Part shown: positions 9,241 to 17,629 of the stretch, in pieces
Layout: each line of letters begins with the position of its first letter
How positions within the stretch are numbered: the stretch's first letter is position 1
Program-made: the position numbers and the translations under genes
Notes under the pieces: generated by a model
Database searches by the model: none
Seen by the model: the letters and a program-made list of their open reading frames with translations, nothing else
Told to the model about the DNA's origin: nothing
Assembly: GCA_964242335.1 (NCBI GenBank)
Contig: CAXTAY010000009.1
Coordinates: 1-64,000, forward strand
Direction: 5' to 3'
DNA from: Lichenicoccus sp964242335
GTDB taxonomy: Bacteria > Pseudomonadota > Alphaproteobacteria > Acetobacterales > Acetobacteraceae
DNA length: 64,000 bases

Positions 9241-9999
9241 ATGTCGAACTTCGAAGCCGCCTACGACCTCACCGGCCAGGTCGCCCTCGTCACCGGGGGT
9301 GCGAGCGGCATCGGGCACGCGATCGCTCAGGCGCTGGCGGAACGCGGCGCTGCCCTGGTCCTGCTCGACCGCGCGGCGGACGTGAGCGCGGTCGCGGCAG
9401 GGCTGCCGGGCTCGGGACATCTGGGCTGCACGGTCGACCTGCTCGACCGTGCGCCGCTCGAACAGGCGCTGGCGACGGTCGCGGAGCGCTTCGGCAAGGT
9501 CGACGTGCTGGTCAACAATGCCGGGATCGTGCGGCTGGCGCCGGCGGAGACGCTGTCCGAGACCGACTGGGACCAGACCCTGGCGGTGAACCTGAAGGCG
9601 CCGTTCCTGATGTGCCAGCTGGTCGGGCGCCGGATGCTGGAGCGCGGCCAGGGCCGCATCATCAACATCGCCTCGCAGGCCTCGCTCGTGGCCCTGCACG
9701 AGCACGTCGCCTACAGCGCCAGCAAGGCGGCGATCGTCAGCATGACCAGGACGCTGGCGCTGGAATGGGGACCGCGCGGCATCAACAGCAACGCGATCAG
9801 CCCGACCGTGGTCGATACCGAGCTCGGCCGCCAGGCCTGGGCGGGGGAGAAGGGCACGCTGTTCAGGCAGAAGATCCCGACCGGCCGCTTCGCCCGGCCC
9901 GACGAGATCGCGATGGCCGCGCTGTTCCTCGCCAGCGGTGCCGCGGCCATGATCAACGGCGAGAACCTGGTGGTGGATGGCGGCTATACGATCCAGTAG
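9241..9999 (+). CDS. SDR family oxidoreductase, probable sugar/polyol dehydrogenase
   Basis: Classical short-chain dehydrogenase of 252 residues, probably the first catabolic enzyme for the imported compound. It has the cofactor motif TGGASGIG (about 18-25), NNAG (92-95), catalytic Ser145, Tyr158 and Lys162 (YSASK), and ends with the DGGYTIQ-type C-terminus common in polyol dehydrogenases. Asp43 after the second beta strand (LLDRA) favours NAD over NADP. Placement directly behind a CUT2 importer, with no kinase nearby, suggests oxidation of a polyol such as a tetritol. That substrate is inference. Confidence 0.85.
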   Translation: MSNFEAAYDLTGQVALVTGGASGIGHAIAQALAERGAALVLLDRAADVSAVAAGLPGSGHLGCTVDLLDRAPLEQALATVAERFGKVDVLVNNAGIVRLAPAETLSETDWDQTLAVNLKAPFLMCQLVGRRMLERGQGRIINIASQASLVALHEHVAYSASKAAIVSMTRTLALEWGPRGINSNAISPTVVDTELGRQAWAGEKGTLFRQKIPTGRFARPDEIAMAALFLASGAAAMINGENLVVDGGYTIQ

Positions 10000-10058
10000 C
10001 GGCCGGCCGATGCCGCCGGAGGCCGAGTTGAAACCGCCGCCGCCTCGTCCATCTCTGC

Positions 10059-10223
10059 ATGATGAGCCAGATCGATACAGCTAAGCTTCCGGATCCCGAT
10101 GCGCTGCCCGCCGCCGACGCGGTCGAGCCGCGCGAGCCCGCCAAGGAGATCGGCGGCCCCAAGGAGCGCGATCCGACCCGCTACGGCGACTGGACGGTCA
10201 AGGGCCGCTGCATCGACTTCTGA
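10059..10223 (+). CDS. DUF1674 protein (SDHAF4-like succinate dehydrogenase assembly factor)
   Basis: A 54-residue gene starting ATGATG. Its C-terminal half, EIGGPKERDPTRYGDW followed by KGRCIDF, is the DUF1674 signature. In eukaryotes the homologue SDHAF4 binds flavinylated SdhA and promotes assembly of complex II; bacterial members are assumed to act alike. The N-terminal half is acidic and variable, as in relatives. It sits alone, 60 bases after the SDR gene and convergent with a membrane-protein gene. ATG 10062 is an equally good start. Confidence 0.85.
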   Translation: MMSQIDTAKLPDPDALPAADAVEPREPAKEIGGPKERDPTRYGDWTVKGRCIDF

Positions 10224-10245
10224 GGCCGGTTCCCCGGCCCGGTCC

Positions 10246-10764
10246 TCACACCGGGCCGCCGGCCTCCTGCTGCCAGCCCGACCGCACCGCCTGACGCTGC
10301 CGCGGCGGTTTCGGCTGGGTCGAGACCAGGTACAGCCCGACCACGAACACCAGGTTGGCGAGCGCGCTGAACTGCATCGCCATGCGAAACGGTGGATGCG
10401 CGGTGGCGGCCTGGAACAGGCTGTAGAGCAGGAACGGCACCGAGAGCGGCCGGAACCCCTGCAGCATGAAGCGGAGCGGATTGGCGTGTCCGGGGCGCAC
10501 CAGCGGCCGCATCCGGTTGATCGACAGGTAGAAGGCGAAGCCCAGCGCCCAGGTCAGGCCGTTCCACAGTGCAGACTCGACGGTCAGGTCGCCGGCCATG
10601 AAGATGGCGATGACGGCGGCGGCGTCCAGCACGATGGCGCCGAGCTGCATGCTCATGCCGATATCGAAGGCACTCGGCTTCTCGCCGAGCCGGTCCGCCA
10701 GCGGCTGGAACACCCGCTCGAGCAGCCAGCTATCCGCTCGGTTGACGGCATCGGCGACGTTCAT
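10246..10764 (-). CDS. Multi-pass membrane protein, unknown function
   Basis: A 172-residue protein not recognised. It has a hydrophilic N-terminus (about 1-35), then roughly four hydrophobic stretches: LGAIVLDAAAVIAIFMAG, ALWNGLTWALGFAFYLSI, SVPFLLYSLFQAATA and FSALANLVFVVGLYLV. A basic tail follows. It is probably an inner-membrane protein. It converges on the DUF1674 gene; between them only a ggccgg/ccggcc hairpin fits (10224-10239), a possible shared terminator. The ATG at 10764 is the natural start. Confidence 0.65.
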   Translation of the reverse strand: MNVADAVNRADSWLLERVFQPLADRLGEKPSAFDIGMSMQLGAIVLDAAAVIAIFMAGDLTVESALWNGLTWALGFAFYLSINRMRPLVRPGHANPLRFMLQGFRPLSVPFLLYSLFQAATAHPPFRMAMQFSALANLVFVVGLYLVSTQPKPPRQRQAVRSGWQQEAGGPV

Positions 10765-10901
10765 GACCGCCCTGTCGCCCGCGCCGCGTCCGGCGTCAAG
10801 CGGCGGCGAGGCAGGCTCGGACCTGCCCGCGCGCGGATCGTCCGCCGGCGCCGCGTCAGGATGGATCGTCGCGCTCCCGCCGGCAGCGAGGTGCAGCGCG
10901 C

Positions 10902-12548
10902 ATGATCTCTCGCCTCGCGTCCCGGATGCTGCGCCGGCTCGCCCGGCACCAGGTCGCCGCGTCCCTGCTGCTGCTGCTCGCCTGGACCGAGGAGACGGCG
11001 TGGCGGCTGCGCGGCGATGCCTCGTACGACCTGCTCAACTACCATTTGTATGGCCCCTTCGCCCTGCTGCACGGCAAGTGGGGACGCGATCTGGCGGCGG
11101 CGCAGAGCCAGGGCTTCCTGCCGCCCACCATCGACATCCCCTACTACCTGCTCGCCCGCCACGTCGGCCACGTCCACCAGCTCAACCTGCTGCTGGCGCT
11201 GCCGGCGGCCGCGGCGCTGGCACTCTGCTTCCTCGTCACGCTGCGCCTGGTCGGCGCCCGCAGCGTGACCGATCGTCTGGTGGCGCTGGTCGCGGTGGTG
11301 ATCTCCGCCACCGGTGCGGCCACCCACCCGGTGCTGGCCACCTCGATGAGCGACATGGTGCCCTGCGCGCTGGTGCTCGGCGCCATGCTGCTGCTGCTGC
11401 GCCACGCCCAGGCGGCGCTCGAGGGTCGCCTGCCGCGCGGCGGACGCGAGGCGCTCGTCCACCTGCTGCCCGGCCTGCTGGTCGGCATGGCGCTGGGGCT
11501 GAAGCTCACCTTCTCCAACGTGGCGGTCGGGCTGGCGGCGGCGCTGCTGGCGCGCTCGGACCTGTACCCGCTGCTGCGCCTGCGCATGGCCTTCCTGTTC
11601 TGCGTCGGCGTCGGCATCGGCACGCTCGCGCTCGGCGGCTGGTGGTGGTGGCGGCTCTGGCAGTTCTCCGGCAACCCGGTGTTCCCGCTCTACAACGACG
11701 TGTTCCGCTCGCCGCTGGCCTGGCCAGGCGACTTCGTCGATCGCCGCTTCCTGGCGCACGACGCGCTGCACCGGCTGCTCTACCCGCTGCTGTGGGCGAT
11801 GCGGCGCGGGCCGCTGGTCACCGAGCTGGACCAGCCGATGCGCGACGCGCGGATCGCCCTCGCCCTGCTGGCTGCGAGCCTGCTGCTGCTGCGCAGCCTG
11901 CGCGTCTCCGCGACCCGGCGCGGCGCGGCGCGCTTTGCCGGCGTGTTCTTCCTGGTGTCGTACGTGCTGTGGGAGGTGCAGTTCTCCATCTTCCGCTACC
12001 TCTCGGTGCTGGAACTGCTGAGCGCCAGCCTGCTGGCGACGCTGGCCTTCGAGCTCGCGCCGTCGGCGCCGGGGCGCCGCGCGGTGCTCGGGGCCGCGGT
12101 GCTGCTGCTGGTGGCACTCCGCCTGACCACCATCTACCCGAACTGGGGCCGGCTGCCGGAGCCGGGCGGCCGCCCGCTCGCGGTGCGGATCCCCAGACTG
12201 CCGGACGACGCGCTGGTGCTGCTGCTGGACCCGGCACCGCTGGCCTATCTCGCGGTGTTCGAACCCGACCGCGTGCGCTTCCTCGGCACCAACAACAACC
12301 TGACCCAGCCCTGGCAGGCCGGCATGATGCAGGACCGCATCCGCGCCGCGATCGCCGCACAGCGGGTGCATCTCTACGGCGTGGAAGCGCCCTACTTCGA
12401 CAAGCCGGCCGAGACGGCGGATCGGGCGCTGGCCGCCTACGGCCTGCGCCGCGCGGGATGCGAGGCGGTGACCGGCAACATCATCGCCGTGCCGACCAGG
12501 CTCTGCGCGCTGGTGCCCTGGCAGGCTAGCCAAGGGCTCCGCCCTTGA
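10902..12548 (+). CDS. Polytopic membrane protein resembling GT-C type glycosyltransferases
   Basis: A 548-residue protein with about ten hydrophobic helices and one large periplasmic-looking loop after the first helix containing GDASYDLLNYHLYGPF. An Asp-rich loop in that place is typical of GT-C fold, lipid-linked-sugar-using enzymes; a later NPVFPLYNDVF motif also recurs in such proteins. I would call it a putative GT87/GT39-like protein; donor and acceptor are unknown. The last residues (QGLRP) and the stop codon are supplied by the hairpin element that starts at 12531, so the native C-terminus may have been altered by that element. A GAGGTG Shine-Dalgarno precedes the ATG. Confidence 0.6.
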   Translation: MISRLASRMLRRLARHQVAASLLLLLAWTEETAWRLRGDASYDLLNYHLYGPFALLHGKWGRDLAAAQSQGFLPPTIDIPYYLLARHVGHVHQLNLLLALPAAAALALCFLVTLRLVGARSVTDRLVALVAVVISATGAATHPVLATSMSDMVPCALVLGAMLLLLRHAQAALEGRLPRGGREALVHLLPGLLVGMALGLKLTFSNVAVGLAAALLARSDLYPLLRLRMAFLFCVGVGIGTLALGGWWWWRLWQFSGNPVFPLYNDVFRSPLAWPGDFVDRRFLAHDALHRLLYPLLWAMRRGPLVTELDQPMRDARIALALLAASLLLLRSLRVSATRRGAARFAGVFFLVSYVLWEVQFSIFRYLSVLELLSASLLATLAFELAPSAPGRRAVLGAAVLLLVALRLTTIYPNWGRLPEPGGRPLAVRIPRLPDDALVLLLDPAPLAYLAVFEPDRVRFLGTNNNLTQPWQAGMMQDRIRAAIAAQRVHLYGVEAPYFDKPAETADRALAAYGLRRAGCEAVTGNIIAVPTRLCALVPWQASQGLRP

Positions 12549-12639
12549 CCCGCTGGGGCCGACGGCCCCAGACCCCGATCCTGAGATGATGGATTTCAAA
12601 GGCTCGGCCTTTGATCGGGTCAAGGGGCAAAGCCCCTTG
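12531..12639. repeat. Four-hairpin intergenic element, copy 2 (full length)
   Basis: The best-formed copy. Hairpin A is caagggc/gcccttg with loop tcc (12531-12547), spacer acccgc, hairpin B tggggcc/ggcccca with loop gac (12554-12570). A roughly 25-base linker follows, then hairpin C tcaaaggc/gcctttga with loop tcg (12596-12614), spacer tcgggt, and hairpin D caaggggc/gccccttg with loop aaa (12621-12639). The second half is the first in reverse-complement arrangement. It lies between convergent genes (membrane protein and rpsA) and contains the stop codon of the former. Confidence 0.85.
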
Positions 12640-12735
12640 CCTCGCCCGCCCGCAGGAGCAAGGGCGACCCCACGATGAAAGGGCGGCGCCATCGCTGGCG
12701 CCGCCCCTCTCAACCCTCGTCGCTCGTCGCGCGGA

Positions 12736-14457
12736 TCAGTCGGTGGTCTGGTTGCGCCGGCGTATCGCCGCACCCAGGATGTCGCCGAGCGAGGCGCCGC
12801 TGTCGGACGAACCGTACTCGTTGATCGCCGCCTTGTCCTCCTCGACCTCGCGTCCCTTGATGGTGAGCGAGAGCTTGCGCGCGGCACGGTCCACCGAGAT
12901 CACCTTGGCGTCGACGCGCTCGCCGACGGCGAAGCGCTCCGGACGCTGGTCGGCCTTGTCGCGGGCCAGCTCGGCGCGCCGGATGAAGCCGCTCAGCACG
13001 TCGTCGACCTTCACCTCGATGCCGTTGGCCTGCACCGCGGTGACGATGCAGGTCACCACCGCACCCTTGTTGACACGCGACAGCGTGTCGGCGGCGGGGT
13101 CGTCCTGCAGCTGCTTGATGCCGAGCGAGATGCGCTCCTTCTCGATATCGACGTCGAGCACCTTGGCGCGGACCACCTGGCCCTTCTCGTAGTGTGCCAT
13201 CGCCGCCTCGCCGGCCTCGTCCCAGGACAGGTCGGACATGTGCACCATGCCGTCGATGTCCGCCGAGATGCCGACGAACAGGCCGAACTCGGTGATGTTG
13301 CGGATCTCGCCCTCGACGGTGGAGCCGACCTTGTGCTCCTCGGCGAACAGCTCCCAGGGGTTGCGCTGCACCTGCTTGAGGCCGAGCGAGATGCGCCGCT
13401 TCGAGCTGTCCACGTCGAGCACCATGACGTCGACCTCCTGCGAGGTGGCGACGATCTTGCCGGGATGGACGTTCTTCTTGGTCCAGGACATCTCCGATAC
13501 GTGCACCAGCCCCTCAACCCCGGCCTCGAGCTCGACGAAGGCGCCGTAGTCGGTGATGTTGGTAACGCGGCCGCTGTAGCGCGCGCCGGGCGGGTACTTG
13601 ATCGCCACACCTTCCCACGGATCGGCCTCGAGCTGCTTCATGCCCAAGCTGATGCGCTGCGTCTCCGAGTTGAAGCGGATCACCTGCACCCGCACCGCCT
13701 GGCCGATCTGCAGCGCCTCGGACGGATGGTTGATCCGCTTCCAGGCGATGTCGGTCACGTGCAACAGGCCGTCGACGCCGCCGAGATCGACGAAGGCGCC
13801 GTAGTCGGTGATGTTCTTGACCACGCCGTCGAGGATCATGCCCTCCTTGAGGCCCTGGATCAGCTCCGAGCGCTGCTCGGCGCGCGTCTCCTCCAGCACT
13901 GCGCGTCGCGAGACCACGATGTTGCCGCGGGCGCGGTCCATCTTGAGGATCTGGAACGGCTGCGGCGTGCCCATCAGCGGGCCGACATCGCGCACCGGGC
14001 GGATATCGACCTGGCTGCCGGGAAGGAACGCCATCGCGCCGCCGAGGTCGACGGTGAAGCCGCCCTTGACCCGGCCGTAGATGGTGCCGTTGACGCGCTG
14101 GTTGCCCTCGAACGCCTTCTCCAGGTTGGTCCAGGCCTCCTCGCGACGCGCCTTCTCGCGCGACAGCACGATGGAGCCGTCGCGGTCCTCGTAGCGCTCG
14201 ACATAGAGCTCGATGACGTCGCCGGGCTTCACCTCCAGCGGTGCGCCGGGGATGCCGAACTCCTTGAGTGCGACGCGGCCCTCGCTCTTGAGGCCGACAT
14301 CGACGATGGCGAACTCGTCGGTCAGTCGTACGACGCGTCCGGTGACGACGGAGCCGTCGAAGCCGGTGTCCCGGCCGAGGGTCTCGTCGAGCAGGGTCGC
14401 GAAATCTTCGCCGGCGAAATGATCGTCGGCGGTGCGTGCTAGGGCAGCTGATGCCAT
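12736..14457 (-). CDS. rpsA: 30S ribosomal protein S1
   Basis: Ribosomal protein S1 binds mRNA and brings it to the 30S subunit. The 573-residue length is normal for alphaproteobacteria. Six S1 RNA-binding repeats follow one another: the first near SVVTGRVVRLTDEFAIVDVG, the third near GMILDGVVKNITDYGAFVDLG, the fourth near ARYSGRVTNITDYGAFVELE and the fifth near STVEGEIRNITEFGLFVGI, with sequence getting less typical toward the C-terminus. The ATG at 14457 follows AGGAA about 11 bases upstream. The order cmk-rpsA is widely conserved; the 179-base gap between them may carry the autoregulatory leader known for rpsA. Confidence 0.97.
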   Translation of the reverse strand: MASAALARTADDHFAGEDFATLLDETLGRDTGFDGSVVTGRVVRLTDEFAIVDVGLKSEGRVALKEFGIPGAPLEVKPGDVIELYVERYEDRDGSIVLSREKARREEAWTNLEKAFEGNQRVNGTIYGRVKGGFTVDLGGAMAFLPGSQVDIRPVRDVGPLMGTPQPFQILKMDRARGNIVVSRRAVLEETRAEQRSELIQGLKEGMILDGVVKNITDYGAFVDLGGVDGLLHVTDIAWKRINHPSEALQIGQAVRVQVIRFNSETQRISLGMKQLEADPWEGVAIKYPPGARYSGRVTNITDYGAFVELEAGVEGLVHVSEMSWTKKNVHPGKIVATSQEVDVMVLDVDSSKRRISLGLKQVQRNPWELFAEEHKVGSTVEGEIRNITEFGLFVGISADIDGMVHMSDLSWDEAGEAAMAHYEKGQVVRAKVLDVDIEKERISLGIKQLQDDPAADTLSRVNKGAVVTCIVTAVQANGIEVKVDDVLSGFIRRAELARDKADQRPERFAVGERVDAKVISVDRAARKLSLTIKGREVEEDKAAINEYGSSDSGASLGDILGAAIRRRNQTTD

Positions 14458-14636
14458 GTGGTCGTCATGTTCCTGTGTCGGCGCCGGAGCACGTTGTCCG
14501 GCCGACGGTCCTGCGCCCTGCCGCGGATGTGGCTGCGGCAGCGCGGCTTGCTCTCGGGGACAGACCGGACACCTGTCCGGAGCCTGCGAGGCCTGTTCGC
14601 GCGCGAGGAACACCCGGCACACGATTTTGTCAAGAT

Positions 14637-15299
14637 TTAACGCCGCTCCTGGCCGCGGCTGATCCCGCTCGCCCGGACGATGCGCAGCGCCTCGGCCAGC
14701 ACCTCGTGGGCGTCCAGCCGGTCGGTGTCGATCAGGACCGCGTCCGAGGCCGGGCGCAGCGGTGCGGCGGCGCGCGCGGCGTCGGCGGCGTCGCGGGCGG
14801 CGAGCTCCTCGCCGATCCGCGACAGGCTCGCCGCCGGATCGGCGCCGAACTGCCGCCAGCGCCGCTCCGCCCGGCGCGGGATCGAGGCGGAGAGGAACAG
14901 CTTCACCTGCGCCTCGGGAAAGATGACGGTGCCGATGTCGCGGCCGTCGAGCACCGCGCCGTGCTCGGCGCCGAACTGGCGCTGGAACTCGAGCAGTGCC
15001 GCGCGCACCGCCGCCTGCCCGGCCACCTGGCTCGCAGCGCGATCCACCGCCGGCGTGCGCAGGTCGGTGCGTGCCAGGTCGTCCGGGCGCAGGGCACGGG
15101 CGGCCGCCTCGGCGTCGCCCGCGGGATCGAGCCCGCGATCGAGCATGCGACGGGCGACCGCGCGGTACAGCAGGCCGGTATCGAGGTGTGGCAGGTCGAG
15201 TGCGGAGGCCAGGCCGCGCGCCAGCGTGCCCTTGCCGGCGGCGGCCGGCCCGTCGACGGCGACGATGAGCCTGGATGCGGCACGGCGGTCGGTCTGCAT
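14637..15299 (-). CDS. cmk: (d)CMP kinase
   Basis: Phosphorylates CMP and dCMP with ATP for pyrimidine salvage. The 220-residue protein has the P-loop GPAAAGKGT at about residues 17-25, the CMP-binding segment LPHLDTGLLYRAVARRML, the DGRDIGTVIFPEAQVK segment (about 115-130) and the LID-region arginines RRAERRWRQ. It is directly upstream of rpsA, the standard order. The C-terminal end ISRGQERR is short and basic. The ATG at 15299 is the first in frame, and a BKACE gene ends 33 bases upstream. Confidence 0.95.
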   Translation of the reverse strand: MQTDRRAASRLIVAVDGPAAAGKGTLARGLASALDLPHLDTGLLYRAVARRMLDRGLDPAGDAEAAARALRPDDLARTDLRTPAVDRAASQVAGQAAVRAALLEFQRQFGAEHGAVLDGRDIGTVIFPEAQVKLFLSASIPRRAERRWRQFGADPAASLSRIGEELAARDAADAARAAAPLRPASDAVLIDTDRLDAHEVLAEALRIVRASGISRGQERR

Positions 15300-15332
15300 G
15301 GAGCGGTGGATTGCGGTGCCGCGACCGTGCTG

Positions 15333-16118
15333 TCAACACGCCGCGGCGGCATGCGCCGGCAGCAGCGCGCGTGCCGCGGCGATCATCTCGGCGTTGTCGC
15401 GCGCGATGCGGCCATCCGGCATCAGGTTGCCGTCCTCGAGGCCGATGCGCAGCGACAGGCGCGAGGCGATCGCCCGTCGCGCCAGCGGCCAGACCGAGTG
15501 GTCGAAGCCGTGCAGCAGCCGCGGCCGGCCGAGCCGGCTGGTCAGGATCAGCACCGCGGAGGCGGTCATCTCGGCCTCCTTCGGGTCGGTCTGGTCGATC
15601 TCCACCAGGATGCGCAGCGTCTGCGGCGCCAGGTTGAGGGAGAGCAGGCGCTCGGCGTCGCTCTCGTCGGCGAGCCCCGCCTCGATGCCGACGCCGCGCC
15701 GGCGGAGTGCCTCGAAGATCGCGGGCGAGGACGGCTCGGAGAGATTGACCGTGGCGAAGTCCGGCAGCAGCCGCCATCCGGCGATGGCCTCCAGGGTGCG
15801 CGCCGGATCGTCCTCGATCCACTCGCCGGTGCTGACGCCGATGGGCACGCGCGGCACCGCCCGGCGCAGCCCTGCCAGCACGGCGTCGAGCGCGTCGGCC
15901 GATAGGCTCTCGCGGCCCATCCGGTCGCGCGGGTGCAGGTGCAGCGCCCCGGCGCCGGCGGCGACGCAGGCCCTCGCGTCGCGCACGATATCGTCGGCGC
16001 TGAGCGGCAGCGCCGGGTGGTAGGAACGCGGTCGGGCACCGTTCAGGCAGGCCTGTATCAGCAGTGCGGAAGCTCCGTTCTCGGCCAGCGGGGGAGCGAG
16101 GCATTGGTTTGACAGCAC
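15333..16118 (-). CDS. BKACE family beta-keto acid cleavage enzyme (DUF849)
   Basis: A member of the 3-keto-5-aminohexanoate cleavage enzyme family, which condense a beta-keto acid with acetyl-CoA and split it using zinc. It has LIQACLNGARPRS near the N-terminus, HLHPRD (zinc His) and TGEWIEDDP; residues GLEDGNLMPDGRIARDN close the active site. At about 261 residues it is shorter than the usual 280-310, and the substrate is not predictable. The start is uncertain: GTG 16118 avoids overlap with the divergent TIGR02300 gene, while the open frame continues to 16226. Confidence 0.8.
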   Translation of the reverse strand: MLSNQCLAPPLAENGASALLIQACLNGARPRSYHPALPLSADDIVRDARACVAAGAGALHLHPRDRMGRESLSADALDAVLAGLRRAVPRVPIGVSTGEWIEDDPARTLEAIAGWRLLPDFATVNLSEPSSPAIFEALRRRGVGIEAGLADESDAERLLSLNLAPQTLRILVEIDQTDPKEAEMTASAVLILTSRLGRPRLLHGFDHSVWPLARRAIASRLSLRIGLEDGNLMPDGRIARDNAEMIAAARALLPAHAAAAC

Positions 16119-16176
16119 GACAGCGAGGTGGCATGGGGCGCGCCCTGCGCTGCACTCCACCAATACAAGGTCTCTG

Positions 16177-16512
16177 ATGGCCAAGCCAGAACTCGGCACC
16201 AAGCGCGTATGTGTTTCCTGCAGCACGCGTTTCTACGACCTGACCAAGGTACCGGCCGTCTGTCCAAAATGCAGCACCGAGCAGCCGATCGAGCAGCCGC
16301 GCGCACGTCGCCTGCCGGCCAGCCTGCCGGAGGAGCGCCGCCCGAAGAAGGCGGCGCCCGAGCTCGAGGACGGCGATGCCGAGGTCGAGACCGCCGATGA
16401 CGAGGCGGAGGACGACGACGTCATCGAGGACACCGCCGACCTCGACGACGACGCCGACACGATCGGCAGCGACATCGAGGTCGAGCCAGACGGCGACGAG
16501 CACGAGGGCTAG
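16177..16512 (+). CDS. TIGR02300 family protein (FYDLN acid domain)
   Basis: A 111-residue protein typical of alphaproteobacteria. The N-terminus is a small zinc ribbon (CVSCSTRFYDLTK...CPKCS) containing the signature FYDL; the C-terminal half is strongly acidic (about 60 residues with runs of Asp and Glu). Function is unknown; the acidic tail could mimic nucleic acid or bind basic proteins. It is divergent from the BKACE gene with 58 bases between, and ends 34 bases before a hairpin element. Confidence 0.93.
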   Translation: MAKPELGTKRVCVSCSTRFYDLTKVPAVCPKCSTEQPIEQPRARRLPASLPEERRPKKAAPELEDGDAEVETADDEAEDDDVIEDTADLDDDADTIGSDIEVEPDGDEHEG

Positions 16513-16546
16513 GCGGCCTGTGGCGAGCGTCGGTGCGAATGGCAGG

Positions 16547-16586
16547 CAAGGGCTCGGCCTCTGGGGGTCGAGGGGTAAAGCCCCTT
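16547..16586. repeat. Two-hairpin intergenic element, copy 3 (half element)
   Basis: Corresponds to the C-spacer-D half: imperfect stem caagggc/gcctctg with loop tcg (16547-16563), spacer ggggtc, then aggggt/gcccct with loop aaa (16571-16585). It lies between the convergent TIGR02300 and DMT permease genes. The stems carry mismatches or wobbles, so this copy looks partly decayed. Confidence 0.65.
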
Positions 16587-16626
16587 GCCTCGCCTTCATG
16601 CCGCCGGAGCGGAGCTCCGACCTGCC

Positions 16627-17502
16627 CTAGAACCGGATCGGCTGCAGCAGGAACAGGCCGGCCAGCACGGCGGCGATGCCGGCCCACTGGTGCGGTGCCA
16701 CCCGCTCCTTGATCAGCACGCGCGCCAGCAGCACCGTGACCACGCTGGCCAGCGAGGCGAGCACCGTCGGGACCGCGACGTCGCCGCCGGTCACCGCCAG
16801 GGTCAGGGCGACGAACGCCGCCGAGGCGGCGAGGCCGGTGCCGAGCACCACCGGCACTTCCGAGAGCCTCGGCGGCGACAGGTCGCGGCGCAGCACCAGG
16901 CCGGCGCTGCCGAGCAGTGCCACGCCCAGTCCGTAGTACAGCCAGACCGGGATCAGGTGCCCGAGCTTCGGCACCACGTCGTGCGCCTGCACGTAGAAGC
17001 CGACGCCGTAGAGCAGCGAGGCCGCACAGGCGAGGCCGGCGCCACGGCCGGAGGGGCGCTCCGATGCGGCGTCCGCGCGCGCCGGCACCGACGCGGTCGC
17101 GGCCCCCAGCACCGCGACACCGATGCCGACCGCGGCGGCGAGGCCGAGCGGCTCGCCGAAGCTCGCCGAGAGCAGGGCGGTGATGGCGCCGTAGGTGGCC
17201 ACGATCGGCATCACCACGGCGAAGCGACCGATGCTGAGCGCGCGGTAGAAGATCGCGGTTGCCGAGAGGATCATCAGGTTCGACAGCACCGCCATCCCCC
17301 ACACCGCGGGCGGCATCGTCCAGGCATCCTGCGATGCCGCGCCACGCAGCAGGATCCACAGCGTCAGCAGCGACACCGAGCACAGCTCGCCCCAGAACAG
17401 CGTTCGCCACACCCCGACGGCGCGGCTGGAGAACTTGGCGATGAAGTCGCTGATGCCGTAGAGCAGCGCGGTGAGCAGGCCGAGGGTGATGGCTGGGTTC
17501 AT
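16627..17502 (-). CDS. EamA/DMT family permease
   Basis: Drug/metabolite transporter superfamily inner-membrane protein, 291 residues from the chosen ATG, with ten predicted hydrophobic helices in two EamA halves (first half starting LGLLTALLYGISDFIAKFS, second half at about GLACAASLLYGVGFYVQA). Proteins of this family export amino acids, nucleosides or other small metabolites; the substrate here is unknown. ATG 17502 begins directly before the first helix; upstream starts (ATG 17520, TTG 17538) add only polar residues. Confidence 0.85.
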   Translation of the reverse strand: MNPAITLGLLTALLYGISDFIAKFSSRAVGVWRTLFWGELCSVSLLTLWILLRGAASQDAWTMPPAVWGMAVLSNLMILSATAIFYRALSIGRFAVVMPIVATYGAITALLSASFGEPLGLAAAVGIGVAVLGAATASVPARADAASERPSGRGAGLACAASLLYGVGFYVQAHDVVPKLGHLIPVWLYYGLGVALLGSAGLVLRRDLSPPRLSEVPVVLGTGLAASAAFVALTLAVTGGDVAVPTVLASLASVVTVLLARVLIKERVAPHQWAGIAAVLAGLFLLQPIRF

Positions 17503-17629
17503 GACGCTGCAGGTGCCCATACTGCGCCTGATTTGCAACAGCGTGTCGTCGCGAAAGCCACAAAGCAGGGCAGCCCTGTGCCCGCGGCAATCCCGTGCTC
17601 GCGCGCGCCGCTGCAGGCCGGTGCGGGCG

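Noticed and set aside
12531..12639. CRISPR array or insertion sequence at the hairpin elements
   Set aside because: There are no regular identical repeats with unique spacers, no cas genes, and no transposase. Units are hairpins with differing stems.
16119..16226. N-terminal extension of the BKACE protein to 16226
   Set aside because: It would overlap the divergent TIGR02300 gene and its start; the added residues are Cys/Leu-rich and do not resemble the family N-terminus.
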